64,000 nt of DNA from an uncultured Rhodocyclaceae bacterium (GTDB lineage Bacteria > Pseudomonadota > Gammaproteobacteria > Burkholderiales > Rhodocyclaceae). The DNA lies in NCBI GenBank assembly GCA_907163075.1, contig CAJQTY010000001.1, positions 434,001 to 498,000 of the forward strand, given 5' to 3'. Numbering within the stretch: the first letter of the stretch is position 1; every line of letters starts with the position of its first letter. The notes beneath the pieces were generated by a model. It had not been told where the DNA came from. It was given only the letters and a program-made list of their open reading frames with translations, and made no database searches. The position numbers were made by a program, and so were the translations under genes. This document shows, piece by piece, positions 26,619 to 34,861 of the stretch.

Positions 26619-27188
26619 ATGATTCTGATTATTCATGCTCATCCCTACCCGCAACGCTCCAGGGCCATCCGCGCCATGCTTGACGCCGTACGCGATCTGC
26701 CCGGAATCGAAGTGCACTCGTTGTACGACCAGTATCCCGATTTCGACATCGATGTCGCTGCCGAACAGGCGGCCTTGGTGCGCGCCGATCTCGTCGTCTG
26801 GCTGCACCCGATGTACTGGTACAGCGTGCCGGCGATGCTTAAACACTGGTTCGACGTGGTGCTCTTGCGCGGCTGGGCTTTCGGCGAGGCGGGCGATGCG
26901 CTGCACGGCAAATTCTGCCTTTGGGTAACGACTACCGGCGGGCGCGAATCGTCCTTTACCGAAACGGGCGCGCATCAAGTGCCCTTTGCGGAATTCGTGG
27001 CGCCGATTCGGCAGACGGCGATATTCTGCGGTATGGAGTGGGAACCGCCGCTCGTCGTGCATGGTGCGCATGCGATCTCCGCCGATGAAATCGCGGCGGC
27101 AGCGCTGGCGTTTCGCGAACGCTTGCGGGCGTGGACCCCTGCCCCGCAGGCGGCCGATGACAGCTGGAGGCCCAATGATTTTGAATGA
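26619..27188 (+). CDS. kefF: KefF-type NAD(P)H oxidoreductase, ancillary subunit of potassium efflux
   Basis: Flavodoxin-fold quinone reductase that binds and activates KefC. Starts MILIIHAHPYPQRSRAIRAML. It includes IEVHSLYDQYPDFDID and VVWLHPMYWYSVPAMLKHWFD, hallmarks of KefF/KefG. 189 residues from ATG 26619. It overlaps kefC by 14 bases, supporting a functional pair. Confidence 0.92.
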   Translation: MILIIHAHPYPQRSRAIRAMLDAVRDLPGIEVHSLYDQYPDFDIDVAAEQAALVRADLVVWLHPMYWYSVPAMLKHWFDVVLLRGWAFGEAGDALHGKFCLWVTTTGGRESSFTETGAHQVPFAEFVAPIRQTAIFCGMEWEPPLVVHGAHAISADEIAAAALAFRERLRAWTPAPQAADDSWRPNDFE

Positions 27189-28983
27189 TGCGCTGATCTA
27201 TCTGGCCGCGGCGGTCATCTGCGTGCCCATCGCCTGGCGTTTCAAACTGGGCGCGGTGCTCGGCTACCTGATCGCCGGCATCCTGATCGGGCCGTGGGGA
27301 ATCAACCTGGTTTCCGATGTCGACTCGATCATGCACTTCTCGGAATTCGGCGTGGTGCTGATGCTGTTCGTGATCGGCCTGGAGCTTGAACCGAAGCGCC
27401 TGGTCACGATGCGCAAGAGTGTATTCGGCGGCGGATCGTTGCAACTGGGGTTCACCGGCAGTGCGCTCGCAGCGACCGCGACGGCCGCTGGCCTGGGCTG
27501 GAAAGCCGCCGTGGTCGTCGGCCTGGCGCTGGCGCTGTCGTCGACGGCAATCGCCATCGCGACCATGACCGAACGCAATTTTCTGACCACGCCGACCGGC
27601 CAATCAGGCTTCGCCGTTCTGCTTTTTCAGGATATCGCCGCCATTCCACTGCTCGCCGTCATTCCGCTCCTGGGCATCGCAGCGGCCAGCACGGACGGCA
27701 CCGACGAACCGGGCTGGCTGGCGGCCGCCGAGGCGTTCGGGGCGATTGCGATGGTGATCGTCATCGGCGTCTATTTCACCCGGCCATTGTTGCGTCTGGT
27801 GGCCAGAACCAATCTGCGCGAGGTATTCACCTCCGTTGCCCTGCTGCTGGTGATCGGTATCGCACAGATCATGTCGTTCGTTGGCCTTTCGATGGGCCTC
27901 GGCGCTTTTCTTGCGGGCGTGCTGCTGGCCAGCTCCGAATACCGCCATGCGCTGGAAACCGACATCGAACCGTTCAAGGGCCTGCTGCTCGGCCTTTTCT
28001 TCATCTCGGTCGGCATGGGTATAGATTTCGGGCTGCTGGAGAGCCAACCGGGCAAGGTGGCGATCCTGGTCATCGGCTTTCTGGCCGTCAAACTCGCAAT
28101 GCTCTGGCTTACCGCGCGCATTATCGGCGTCACGTCCCGCCAGCGCTGGCTGTTTGCCATTCTGCTGTCGCAGGGCGGCGAATTCGGCTTTGTCGTGTTC
28201 GGAGCCGCACAGACGGCGGGCGTGCTATCGCGCGAGTGGGCCGACTTGCTCAACATAACCGTCGCCCTCTCGATGACGACGACGCCGCTGCTATTGCTGC
28301 TGCACGATCAATGGATCACGCGCGTCGAATGTGCCGGCGGCGCAAAAGCCGACGCCGACGAAATCAGCGACACCAGCCCGCGTGTCATAATCGCCGGGTT
28401 CGGCCGCTTCGGGCAGATCATCGGCCGCCTGCTGTTCGCCAACGGCATCAATGCGGTGGTGCTCGACCATGACCCGGACCAGATCGAATTGCTGCGCAAG
28501 TTCGGCTACAAGGTGTTTTATGGTGATGCGACGCGTCCCGATCTTCTGCACGCCGCCGGTGCCGCGCGAGCGACCTTGATCGTCAATGCGATCGATGACG
28601 TGAAAGAAAGCCTGTTGCTCGCCGAGATCGTGCGTGACCATTTTCCCGGTCTGAAAATGATTGCCCGTGCGCGTAACGTCATGCACCTCGTCGAGCTACG
28701 CTCGCGCGGCGTGGACGTGATCGAGCGGGAAAGCTTCGAAGCCGCCCTCAAGGCCGGACGGCATACCCTCGAAGCGCTCGGCATCGATCGTTTTCGCGCG
28801 CGCGACATGGCCAATATTTTTCGGCGTCACAATGTTCGCGACCTGGAAGCGCTGGTTCCGGTGTTCAAGGACGAAGCCAGCCGCGTCTCCGCGGTCAAGG
28901 CGGGCCGCGATGAACTTGCCGCGCTGTTTGCCCACGACCGCGAGCAGTTCGAGGCCGAGCATTCGTCGAAGGACTGGCACTGA
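27175..28983 (+). CDS. kefC: Glutathione-regulated potassium/proton antiporter KefC
   Basis: A 602-residue CPA2 antiporter: about twelve membrane helices (residues ~1-375) with VLMLFVIGLELEP and the pore region GFAVLLFQDIAAIPLLA, then a cytoplasmic KTN/RCK domain starting VIIAGFGRFGQIIGRLL with the nucleotide-binding acidic residue in VVLDHDPDQI. KefC releases K+ and acidifies the cytoplasm in response to electrophile-glutathione adducts. GGAGG lies 4 bases before ATG 27175, inside kefF. Confidence 0.93.
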   Translation: MILNDALIYLAAAVICVPIAWRFKLGAVLGYLIAGILIGPWGINLVSDVDSIMHFSEFGVVLMLFVIGLELEPKRLVTMRKSVFGGGSLQLGFTGSALAATATAAGLGWKAAVVVGLALALSSTAIAIATMTERNFLTTPTGQSGFAVLLFQDIAAIPLLAVIPLLGIAAASTDGTDEPGWLAAAEAFGAIAMVIVIGVYFTRPLLRLVARTNLREVFTSVALLLVIGIAQIMSFVGLSMGLGAFLAGVLLASSEYRHALETDIEPFKGLLLGLFFISVGMGIDFGLLESQPGKVAILVIGFLAVKLAMLWLTARIIGVTSRQRWLFAILLSQGGEFGFVVFGAAQTAGVLSREWADLLNITVALSMTTTPLLLLLHDQWITRVECAGGAKADADEISDTSPRVIIAGFGRFGQIIGRLLFANGINAVVLDHDPDQIELLRKFGYKVFYGDATRPDLLHAAGAARATLIVNAIDDVKESLLLAEIVRDHFPGLKMIARARNVMHLVELRSRGVDVIERESFEAALKAGRHTLEALGIDRFRARDMANIFRRHNVRDLEALVPVFKDEASRVSAVKAGRDELAALFAHDREQFEAEHSSKDWH

Positions 28984-29018
28984 GCCCCGGGAATCCGGCA
29001 CGCCAAGGCTGAACCGGC

Positions 29019-29669
29019 TCAGGAAAGCTGTGCGACGGCGGTCCGCAAGAATCCTTCGTCGATCGCACTGCGCCCCTCGCCCGCGGCGAACACATGCCGC
29101 TTGCGGAAACCGGCCACCACGTAGTCGATACCATAAAGGTCGATGCCGAGGATAGCGATTGCGGCCGAAGCCTCGCTCTGCGCGGCCTCCAGCAGCGCGC
29201 TTTCCTGCTCCAGCGGCAGCGACGGCAGTGAACGCCACTCCTCCGGCCCCAGCCACCCCATCCTGCCGACGCCTGCAATGAACCGAATGCGCCGCGGGAT
29301 GATGCGGAAGAACATGAAGTCCAGTTCAAGATACTGCGCGGCATCGGGAATGTAGCGCAGGTAGCGCGCTTGCAGCAGTTTACCCGGCTCGAACCGTTCG
29401 GCGTCGCCGAGCAGGCTGATGCGGGCGGCGGTCTGGATCTGGACGGCGCCCGGCTCGAGCAGTGACAGGCTGAGGCGCGGGTCGGCGAGCAGATTCCTGG
29501 TGTGCTCGGCGAGGGCGCTGACGAGAAGCAGCGGCCGCTGGCACTGGTCGAGCACATTCGGAACGAGCGTTGCGTACGGATAGCCCGGCAGTCGTTCGGA
29601 TTGAGTGGCCAGCGTGCTGTACGTCGCTTCATGCAGCAAATTGATGACCGGGCCGGCCGTCAGGTTCAT
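29019..29669 (-). CDS. HugZ-like pyridoxamine-phosphate-oxidase-fold protein
   Basis: A 216-residue split-barrel protein: AGPVINLLHEATYSTLATQS at the start, then PYATLVPNVLD and LLLVSALAEHTRNLLADPRLSLSL, typical of HugZ/HutZ haem-utilisation and related flavin-binding proteins. The C-terminal half has GIDLYGIDYVV. The exact ligand (FMN, F420 or haem) cannot be told. First of several minus-strand genes here; 8 bases downstream of the YbjQ-like stop. Confidence 0.8.
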   Translation of the reverse strand: MNLTAGPVINLLHEATYSTLATQSERLPGYPYATLVPNVLDQCQRPLLLVSALAEHTRNLLADPRLSLSLLEPGAVQIQTAARISLLGDAERFEPGKLLQARYLRYIPDAAQYLELDFMFFRIIPRRIRFIAGVGRMGWLGPEEWRSLPSLPLEQESALLEAAQSEASAAIAILGIDLYGIDYVVAGFRKRHVFAAGEGRSAIDEGFLRTAVAQLS

Positions 29670-29677
29670 CGCCGCAC

Positions 29678-29998
29678 CTACGCCACCACAACGGCCGTAC
29701 CGCTCGCGGTCACCATCAGCATGCCGTTTTTCTCGCCCAGCACTTCGTAGTCGAGATCGATCCCGACAACCGCGTTGGCCCCCAGTTCGCTCGCCTGCTC
29801 GGAAAGTTCGTCGAGCGCGATCTGGCGCGCTTTGCGCAGCTCTTTTTCGTAGGTACCGGAACGCCCGCCGACCAGGTCACGGATACCGGCAAACATATCC
29901 TTGAACACGTTGGCACCGAGCACGGCCTCGCCGGCGACGATACCGCAATATCGGGTGATGTGTCTGCCTTCAATCGAAGGGGTAGTGGTCAATTCCAT
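29678..29998 (-). CDS. YbjQ family protein
   Basis: A 106-residue protein, family YbjQ (UPF0145, heavy-metal-binding-like fold). Motifs are [34 protein letters not shown] and [19 protein letters not shown] precedes the ATG at 29998, making the longer frame to 30109 unlikely. Members form ring oligomers; the role is unknown. Confidence 0.92.
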   Translation of the reverse strand: MELTTTPSIEGRHITRYCGIVAGEAVLGANVFKDMFAGIRDLVGGRSGTYEKELRKARQIALDELSEQASELGANAVVGIDLDYEVLGEKNGMLMVTASGTAVVVA

Positions 29999-30042
29999 GA
30001 TATCTCCAATCAATGTGTCAATGGCTGCGGGAGCCTTTCGTG

Positions 30043-30468
30043 CTACTCCGGTAGGTGGACGTGCCCCTGTTCGTCCAGCGGGAAAAACGGATTCCAGCAG
30101 ACTTCCCACAGGAATCCGTCAGGGTCGGCAAAGTAGCCTCGGAAGCCGCCCCAGAACACCTTTTCACCAGGGCGAACCAGCGTCGCACCGGCGGCGACAG
30201 CCTCGTCGAGGGTGCGTGCCACGTCCGCTTCGGACGGCACGTTGTGCGCCATGGTGAATCCTTGAAAGCCGCTGCCGGCTGACGCCACGTTCGCGTCGTC
30301 GGCCAGCGCCTCCCTTTGAAACAGTCCGAAAACCACGCTTCCCGCCTTGAAGAAGGCGATCTCCTCCTTGCTGGCCGACGATTCCTTCCAGCCGAGCGCC
30401 CGGTAGAACGCCCGGCTGCGCGCCAGATCGGTGACGCCGAGGGTAATGAAGCTGAGGGTTTGTTTCAT
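30043..30468 (-). CDS. VOC family (glyoxalase/bleomycin-resistance-like) protein
   Basis: A 141-residue vicinal-oxygen-chelate protein with one pair of beta-alpha-beta-beta-beta repeats: [20 protein letters not shown] at the start, [10 protein letters not shown] in the middle and [17 protein letters not shown] at the end (Glu metal ligand). The [17 protein letters not shown] type is often annotated as a glyoxalase of unknown substrate. Overlaps the cupin stop by four bases. Confidence 0.9.
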   Translation of the reverse strand: MKQTLSFITLGVTDLARSRAFYRALGWKESSASKEEIAFFKAGSVVFGLFQREALADDANVASAGSGFQGFTMAHNVPSEADVARTLDEAVAAGATLVRPGEKVFWGGFRGYFADPDGFLWEVCWNPFFPLDEQGHVHLPE

Positions 30469-30863
30469 GTGGCGCACCGCTCCCATTGTGCGGTATCAAT
30501 CAGTTCGGTATCGGCATGGTCGTAGGCCGGCGAGCAGCAGCACAGCAGGACCAGCGGCGACGTCCCGAGGGCCTCGATGCAATGCGCCGTTCCGGGAGGG
30601 ATGCAAAGCGTATCGCCGATGCGAACGCGGAACCGCTTTTCACCCAGCGTCATCATGCCTTCGCCGGCCGTCACGTGATATAGCTCTTCCGTTGCCGAGT
30701 GGCGGTGGAGCAAGGTCCTGCCGCCCACCGGCACGGTCGCCTCCGCCAGACTCTGGGCGGCGTTGCCATGAACTGAGGGATGCATCAGTTCACGGATTTC
30801 GGAGCCATCCTTGGTGATGTACGCGTGTACGGCGGAATAGGCCTGATGCATGCTCATCTTCAT
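30465..30863 (-). CDS. Cupin-domain protein
   Basis: A 132-residue single cupin. Metal-binding motif 1 is LLHRHSATEELYHVTAGEGMM-like (H, H, E) and motif 2 is IPPGTAHCIEALG. The start is ambiguous: ATG 30863, 30857 or 30851, none with a strong Shine-Dalgarno site. It is translationally coupled to the VOC gene; both are small metalloprotein folds, perhaps acting on one compound. No substrate can be named. Confidence 0.85.
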   Translation of the reverse strand: MKMSMHQAYSAVHAYITKDGSEIRELMHPSVHGNAAQSLAEATVPVGGRTLLHRHSATEELYHVTAGEGMMTLGEKRFRVRIGDTLCIPPGTAHCIEALGTSPLVLLCCCSPAYDHADTELIDTAQWERCAT

Positions 30864-30907
30864 TAACGTGGCGCTGGTGGGCGAATCGTCGGCATGTCCG
30901 CGCCTGC

Positions 30908-31372
30908 CTACAAGGCGAGGTCGAGCCTTCCCGGCATCACCTTCAGAGCGGAAATCTGTTTGCCGATGAAATTGTCGACCCGATAGACTTCGACGCCCTC
31001 GAGTCCGGGCAGGACGATCTGGTTCACAATCAACTTGACCAGCTCGATGTTTTTTTGATTGATGCCAGGCGCATTCAGTGAAACCAGGGCCATTTTGGTC
31101 GCCAGGAGAGAACCCGTTTCCTGCCGCCACTTTGGCGTCATGTCGGCGCAGAAGTCGACTTCTTTTGGAAAAGCCTTGGTACGTACCGTGGCGCAGATCG
31201 TCGCGTACCCGTCCAGCAGCGACACCTTGGGATTGAGCACGTGAATGTCGCGATTGAGCCGCTCGGCCACGCCCTGTTCGACGTACCTGTTAAGCATTTC
31301 TTCCGATATTTCGATGGCCAATGCAGACGCGGCGGTAAAAAACATCGTCAAAGCCAAAAGTAGAAATTTCAT
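30908..31372 (-). CDS. DUF1439 (YceB-like) exported protein
   Basis: A 154-residue envelope protein with a signal peptide (LLLALTMFFTAASALA) but no lipobox Cys, unlike lipoprotein YceB. DUF1439 marks are EEMLNRYVEQGVAERLN and VSLNAPGI then VDNFIGKQISALKVMPGRLDL. The family has a lipid-binding-like TULIP-related fold with unknown cargo. Confidence 0.8.
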   Translation of the reverse strand: MKFLLLALTMFFTAASALAIEISEEMLNRYVEQGVAERLNRDIHVLNPKVSLLDGYATICATVRTKAFPKEVDFCADMTPKWRQETGSLLATKMALVSLNAPGINQKNIELVKLIVNQIVLPGLEGVEVYRVDNFIGKQISALKVMPGRLDLAL

Positions 31373-31576
31373 GATTCTGCTGTCCTGCCATGGAGGCCTA
31401 CATTATGCCTTGCTCACGACGAAAGTATCAAAATCCGCAGCTTTGGTACTGGCGGCAATTGTCGGCGTATATTCCAGGGCGGCAGAAACCGTGGCCGCAT
31501 GCGCGAACAGCGGGAGACAAACGCCTCGACCGATGGTCAACAGAAAACGCCAACCGAAACAAGGAAGGGAAATACC

Positions 31577-32038
31577 ATGATCGTGTATCCATTGATGCTT
31601 TTTCTGCACGTCGCCAGCATCGTCGTCTGGGTTGGCGGCATGTTCTTCGCCTATGTCTGCCTGCGCCCGGTGGCCGTCGAACTGTTCGAGCCGCCGCAAC
31701 GGCTGCGGCTCTGGCGCGGGGTATTTGCGCGATTTTTCGTCTGGGTCTGGTGGGCTGTCACGCTGATCGCGGCAAGTGGACTGACGATGTTCGCGATTCA
31801 TGGTGCCGCCGCAGCGCCGCTGAACTGGCATCTGATGACGGGAAGCGGAGCGGTGATGATCGCCATTTTCGTATTCGTTGCCAGCAGCCCGTTCGCCGCA
31901 CTGAAACGCGCGGTCGCCGCCGAGGACTGGAAAGCCGGTGGAGCCGCCTTGAACCGTATCCGGCAGATGGTCGGCGTCAACCTGGTCCTCGGACTGGCGA
32001 CGATTGCCGTTGCCACTGTTGGCCGCTACCTTGCCTGA
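31577..32038 (+). CDS. CopD-like integral membrane protein
   Basis: A 153-residue membrane protein with four helices: YPLMLFLHVASIVVWVGGMFF, FFVWVWWAVTLIAASGLTMF, LMTGSGAVMIAIFVFVASSP and VNLVLGLATIAVATVG. The conserved His in LHVASIVVWVGGM is typical of the CopD/DUF2269 group and could bind copper or haem. The ATG at 31577 has AAGGAAGGGA upstream. The next gene starts 8 bases later. Confidence 0.8.
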   Translation: MIVYPLMLFLHVASIVVWVGGMFFAYVCLRPVAVELFEPPQRLRLWRGVFARFFVWVWWAVTLIAASGLTMFAIHGAAAAPLNWHLMTGSGAVMIAIFVFVASSPFAALKRAVAAEDWKAGGAALNRIRQMVGVNLVLGLATIAVATVGRYLA

Positions 32039-32045
32039 AACTGGA

Positions 32046-32396
32046 ATGCTACGGCTCATTTACCTTCTTGTCGCCTCGTTGTGGATGGCGAGCGCACCGG
32101 CCACGGATTTTATTGCGTCGGCAGGTACGGTCAATGCGCCGCTGGCGAGAATCGGCGAAACGGATAGCCGGCAAATGGAGAAGGACTTGCAGCAGCTTCC
32201 GTGGAAACAGTTCAGATCGGTCATCGTCGCGATCCCGAAAATGAAGGCCGCGATCGACGCCTACGGCCCGGGCGGATGGCAATTCGTTCGGGAGAATTAC
32301 GCGAACTACGGCTGGAAGAAGCACATCGACAAACTCGATGCAAGCCAGAAAAGGCAACTGGCCGATCTGATAAAGGCGGCCAGGGGTGCGCGATAA
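32046..32396 (+). CDS. Small exported hypothetical protein
   Basis: A 116-residue protein with a signal peptide (LIYLLVASLWMASAPA). The mature part is polar: DLQQLPWKQFRSVIVAIPKM, AYGPGGWQFVRENYANYGWKKH and LDASQKRQLADLIKAA. It is tightly linked to the CopD-like gene, so the pair may act together in the periplasm. No known domain. Confidence 0.65.
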   Translation: MLRLIYLLVASLWMASAPATDFIASAGTVNAPLARIGETDSRQMEKDLQQLPWKQFRSVIVAIPKMKAAIDAYGPGGWQFVRENYANYGWKKHIDKLDASQKRQLADLIKAARGAR

Positions 32397-32669
32397 TCCC
32401 GTGATTCGATGGCGGACGGTCGCCGCTTGCGGCGCTCGTTCAGCGACATAGCAAGGCAAGGCAAGAGTGGCGACTAGGTGACCTTGCGCGTCGTATCGCT
32501 TCTCCCGCTGCGATTGACTTCGCCGTGTAATCGGCGCCTAATTTCCGGGCGGCCCTGGCGCTTTCTCGCGTTCGTCATTCCTTGGCCGCTTTCCTCGAAT
32601 TGACTCCACGGCGGAGGCCGCAGCGACTTGTGGCCGAATCCTTCTGCAGCGCGTCTTAAGGAGATTCTC

Positions 32670-33482
32670 ATGGCGAAATCCGATAAAACCCCGTTGCCTA
32701 CCAAACATGACAAGACAATCCACATGTGTTGCGACCGCGTCCTGAGTGGTGCCGAAAAAGTGCGCGCGATGCATGCGGCGATCCAGGAGAACAGTGCCAA
32801 TGCGCCGCCGAAACTGGCGCCGCGCGCCAGGCTGTTCGGTGCCTCGTCGATGGAAGCCCCGGCCAAGATGGCCTTGCAGACGGGCAAGAAATGGGCTGAC
32901 GGGAAAACGCTGGGTGTGTATTTCATGGATGGTTCGGCGACGCAAAAATCGCGTGTCACGGCCCAGGCCATGAAGTGGACGACGGTCGCCAACATCAAGT
33001 TCGATTTTTCTGCCACCAGGGCCAACGCGCACATACGGATTTCCTTCGTCGCGGATGCGGGTTCCTGGTCCTATATCGGCACCGATTGCCTCGGAGTCGC
33101 CAAGAGCAAACCGACCATGAATTTCGGATGGCTGCGTGACAACACCGACGAGACCGAATATGAGCGCGTGGTGGTGCACGAGTTCGGCCACGCTCTCGGC
33201 GCCATCCACGAGCACCAGAACTCGAAAGGCGGCATCCAGTGGAACCTGCCGGCGGTCTACGCCTACTTTGGCGGGCCGCCCAACAACTGGACCAAGGAAC
33301 AGGTAGACAACAACGTGATCGGCAAATATTCGGTCGATCAGCTCAACGCCTCGAAGTACGACCCCGATTCGATCATGCTCTACCAATTCGATGGCGCACT
33401 GATCAAGGGCGGCAAGCCAACCAAATTCAACACCAAACTGTCACGGGGCGACAAGCGCTTCATCAGAAAGCAGTATCCGTAG
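32670..33482 (+). CDS. Astacin-like (M12-type) zinc metallopeptidase
   Basis: A 270-residue metalloprotease. The zinc motif is VVHEFGHALGAIHEH (HExxHxxGxxHE, astacin-like), with a Met-turn candidate in SIMLYQF about 60 residues later. Preceding sequence includes NIKFDFSATRANAHIRISF and WSYIGTDCLG, typical of matrixin/astacin N-halves. AAGGAG lies before ATG 32670. No signal peptide is visible (MAKSDKTPLPTKHDK), so export would need another route or the enzyme is intracellular. Monocistronic. Confidence 0.85.
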   Translation: MAKSDKTPLPTKHDKTIHMCCDRVLSGAEKVRAMHAAIQENSANAPPKLAPRARLFGASSMEAPAKMALQTGKKWADGKTLGVYFMDGSATQKSRVTAQAMKWTTVANIKFDFSATRANAHIRISFVADAGSWSYIGTDCLGVAKSKPTMNFGWLRDNTDETEYERVVVHEFGHALGAIHEHQNSKGGIQWNLPAVYAYFGGPPNNWTKEQVDNNVIGKYSVDQLNASKYDPDSIMLYQFDGALIKGGKPTKFNTKLSRGDKRFIRKQYP

Positions 33483-33535
33483 CTTCGCGGTAGTTCCACC
33501 GGGCCAGGGACGCGCGCCAGATCGGTTGATACGTA

Positions 33536-33595
33536 GCGCGCGTCGGGTCCACGATAGCGCCAGCGACAACATTCGCCGCTGCACAGTCCGATCAG
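33536..33595 (-). repeat. Copy 1 of a 60-base duplication
   Basis: GCGCGCGTCGGGTCCACGAT to GATCAG, nearly identical to 33971-34030 (differences at only a few positions). On the minus strand both encode CSGEC-RWRYRGPDAR. Copy 2 lies inside an apparently functional small gene; this copy has lost the surrounding gene. Confidence 0.85.
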
Positions 33596-33598
33596 CCG

Positions 33599-33673
33599 GT
33601 AGGGCGGAAAAGCGCAGCGCCTTCCCCCGCCTGAGCCCCATTCGGCGGATGACGCTACGCTCATCCGCCCTAC
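33599..33673. repeat. Inverted-repeat element with GTAGGGCGGA ends
   Basis: Begins GTAGGGCGGA and ends TCCGCCCTAC, with an inner hairpin GGCGGATGA/TCATCCGCC near the right end. The design matches the dispersed GTAGGGCGGA...TCCGCCCTAC elements of many Proteobacteria. Confidence 0.65.
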
Positions 33674-33718
33674 GGCACTGCACTTGGGCGCAGGGCCCGT
33701 TCGCCCGGAGTCTGGTGT

Positions 33719-33750
33719 AGGTCGGAAAAGCCGAAGGCGCCTTCCGACCT
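33719..33750. repeat. Perfect hairpin in the intergenic region
   Basis: Stem AGGTCGGAA / TTCCGACCT with a 14-base loop. There is no T-run, so terminator use is doubtful. It lies next to the GTAGGGCGGA element and has a similar dispersed-repeat look. Confidence 0.5.
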
Positions 33751-33862
33751 TCGGCGGTGGAGGTATCACAAACATGGCGTCCGAATGCGCAGCGCTTTTC
33801 CGCAGCTTAAAGCCGAACCGGCGTAGCTTTCAAACAAGCGCCATCAAGATCGCATCACTACA

Positions 33863-34060
33863 CTAGCGGCCCGGCACCGGATCTTCCTTCCCGACGATCG
33901 ACCAGGAATACATCACGCTGGTTTCGTTGAATTCGCGCCCTGTTTCCAGATCACGCCACCAGATCTGTGAGCGCGCGTCGGGTCCACGATAGCGCCAGCG
34001 ACGGCATTCGCCGCTGCACAGTTCGATCAGGTAGATCGCGTCGGGTACTGGCGTGAGCAT
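33863..34060 (-). CDS. Small hypothetical protein containing the duplicated segment
   Basis: A 65-residue protein: PVPDAIYLIELCSGECRRWR, then YRGPDARSQIWWRDLETGRE and a C-terminal ETSVMYSWSIVGKE. AAGGAAGG lies 7 bases before the ATG at 34060, a strong start signal. Residues ~13-30 are repeated in noncoding sequence 435 bases away. No known family; the amphipathic aromatic composition looks like a real small protein. Confidence 0.6.
   Translation of the reverse strand: MLTPVPDAIYLIELCSGECRRWRYRGPDARSQIWWRDLETGREFNETSVMYSWSIVGKEDPVPGR
33971..34030 (-). repeat. Copy 2 of a 60-base duplication
   Basis: Direct repeat partner of 33536-33595, within the 65-residue gene. The preserved reading frame here suggests this is the source copy. 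Confidence 0.85.
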
Positions 34061-34135
34061 CGCAAGACCTTCCTTTCCCTCGGCGTACGGCCGAATCCGC
34101 CGGGCGTTCTCAACTGCAGGTAGTTCAGCCGACGG

Positions 34136-34351
34136 TCATCGCTCGTTTTCCTGCTTCGTCCCGCTTTCACGGCCGTCCGCCGAGCCATCGCCACGGGACT
34201 GTTTCTGCCGCAGGCGCTCGTTCTTTTCGTCGTTGGCGAAAACATAGCGGCCAGCAAGCGTGCACCCCTTCATGCCCGGATCACAAGGCAGACTATTGAC
34301 CTTGGAACACAAATCATCGACTTCGTGTGGGCAACCCCATGATCCGGCCAT
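34136..34351 (-). CDS. Small cysteine-containing conserved protein
   Basis: A 71-residue protein. The first half is compact with four Cys (GCPHEVDDLCSKV, LPCDPGMKGCTLAGRYVF) in a spacing that could bind a metal; the second half is polar and charged (NDEKNERLRQKQSRGDG). AGGA lies 7 bases before ATG 34351. No function is known to me. It is not in an obvious operon. Confidence 0.55.
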   Translation of the reverse strand: MAGSWGCPHEVDDLCSKVNSLPCDPGMKGCTLAGRYVFANDEKNERLRQKQSRGDGSADGRESGTKQENER

Positions 34352-34530
34352 AATTGATCCTGACTATTGTGCTTGAAAAAGTAAGCGTGCTACGCCGCCT
34401 GCCCTTCGGGCTCACCCGACATCCGGGCAAGGCTTCATTCGCGCGAAACAGGGCTTTACACAAAACAACTATAGCAGTTGGTGAGGAAGCGGCACATTGC
34501 TCGTGGGCTATTGAGCCGCCGACTCGACCC
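34352..34530. other. Intergenic spacer upstream of the Cys-containing gene
   Basis: No gene, repeat or clear promoter was recognised in these 180 bases, which lie between a small minus-strand gene and the wrbA remnant. Confidence 0.4.
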
Positions 34531-34710
34531 CTACAAGGTCACGACGGACTCGAAGCATGGCCTACCGGTAGCGGAGAACCTGTTGGCCGGAAACTTCGCG
34601 CCGACAATGATCATGGCGAAGTGCAGCAAATTGGCAATGACGGAAAACAGGGCCACTTCCTGGCCAGCATGAGCGTAGCTTGAGTAACAAAGTACGAGAA
34701 CCTTGGACAT
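34531..34710 (-). pseudogene. wrbA: wrbA remnant with internal deletion
   Basis: Starts MSKVLVLCYSSYAH, the N-terminus of NAD(P)H:quinone oxidoreductase WrbA. It then jumps to AGQEVALFSVIANLLHFAMI then IVGAKF, which matches the middle WrbA segment (HGGQETTLFSxxTNLLHFGMxIVG). About 95 residues between the two are missing and the C-terminal third is absent. A GGAGA site still precedes the ATG. The deletion leaves no usable FMN site. Confidence 0.75.
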
Positions 34711-34861
34711 GCGATCTCCTGAACGAGCTTTGGGGCCGTTGGCGCGTGCTACGCATGACCTGAACGATTCAGCCATTCGCGCGACAGCCCCGGCAAGGAA
34801 AAGCACCATTTCCTCGGCAAGCCCGTAGAATCAGCGCTGATCGCTTTCCGGATTCGTGCCC

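Larger units (their letters stand above)
33483..33862. other. Repeat-rich intergenic stretch
   Basis: No gene is supported. It carries one copy of a 60-base duplicated segment (33536-33595), an inverted-repeat element (33599-33673) and a hairpin (33719-33750). Open frames here are translations of the repeats. Confidence 0.6.

Noticed and set aside
30465-31130. Extended 221-codon version of the cupin gene
   Set aside because: The upstream part overlaps the DUF1439 gene and lacks cupin features; the domain begins near 30863.
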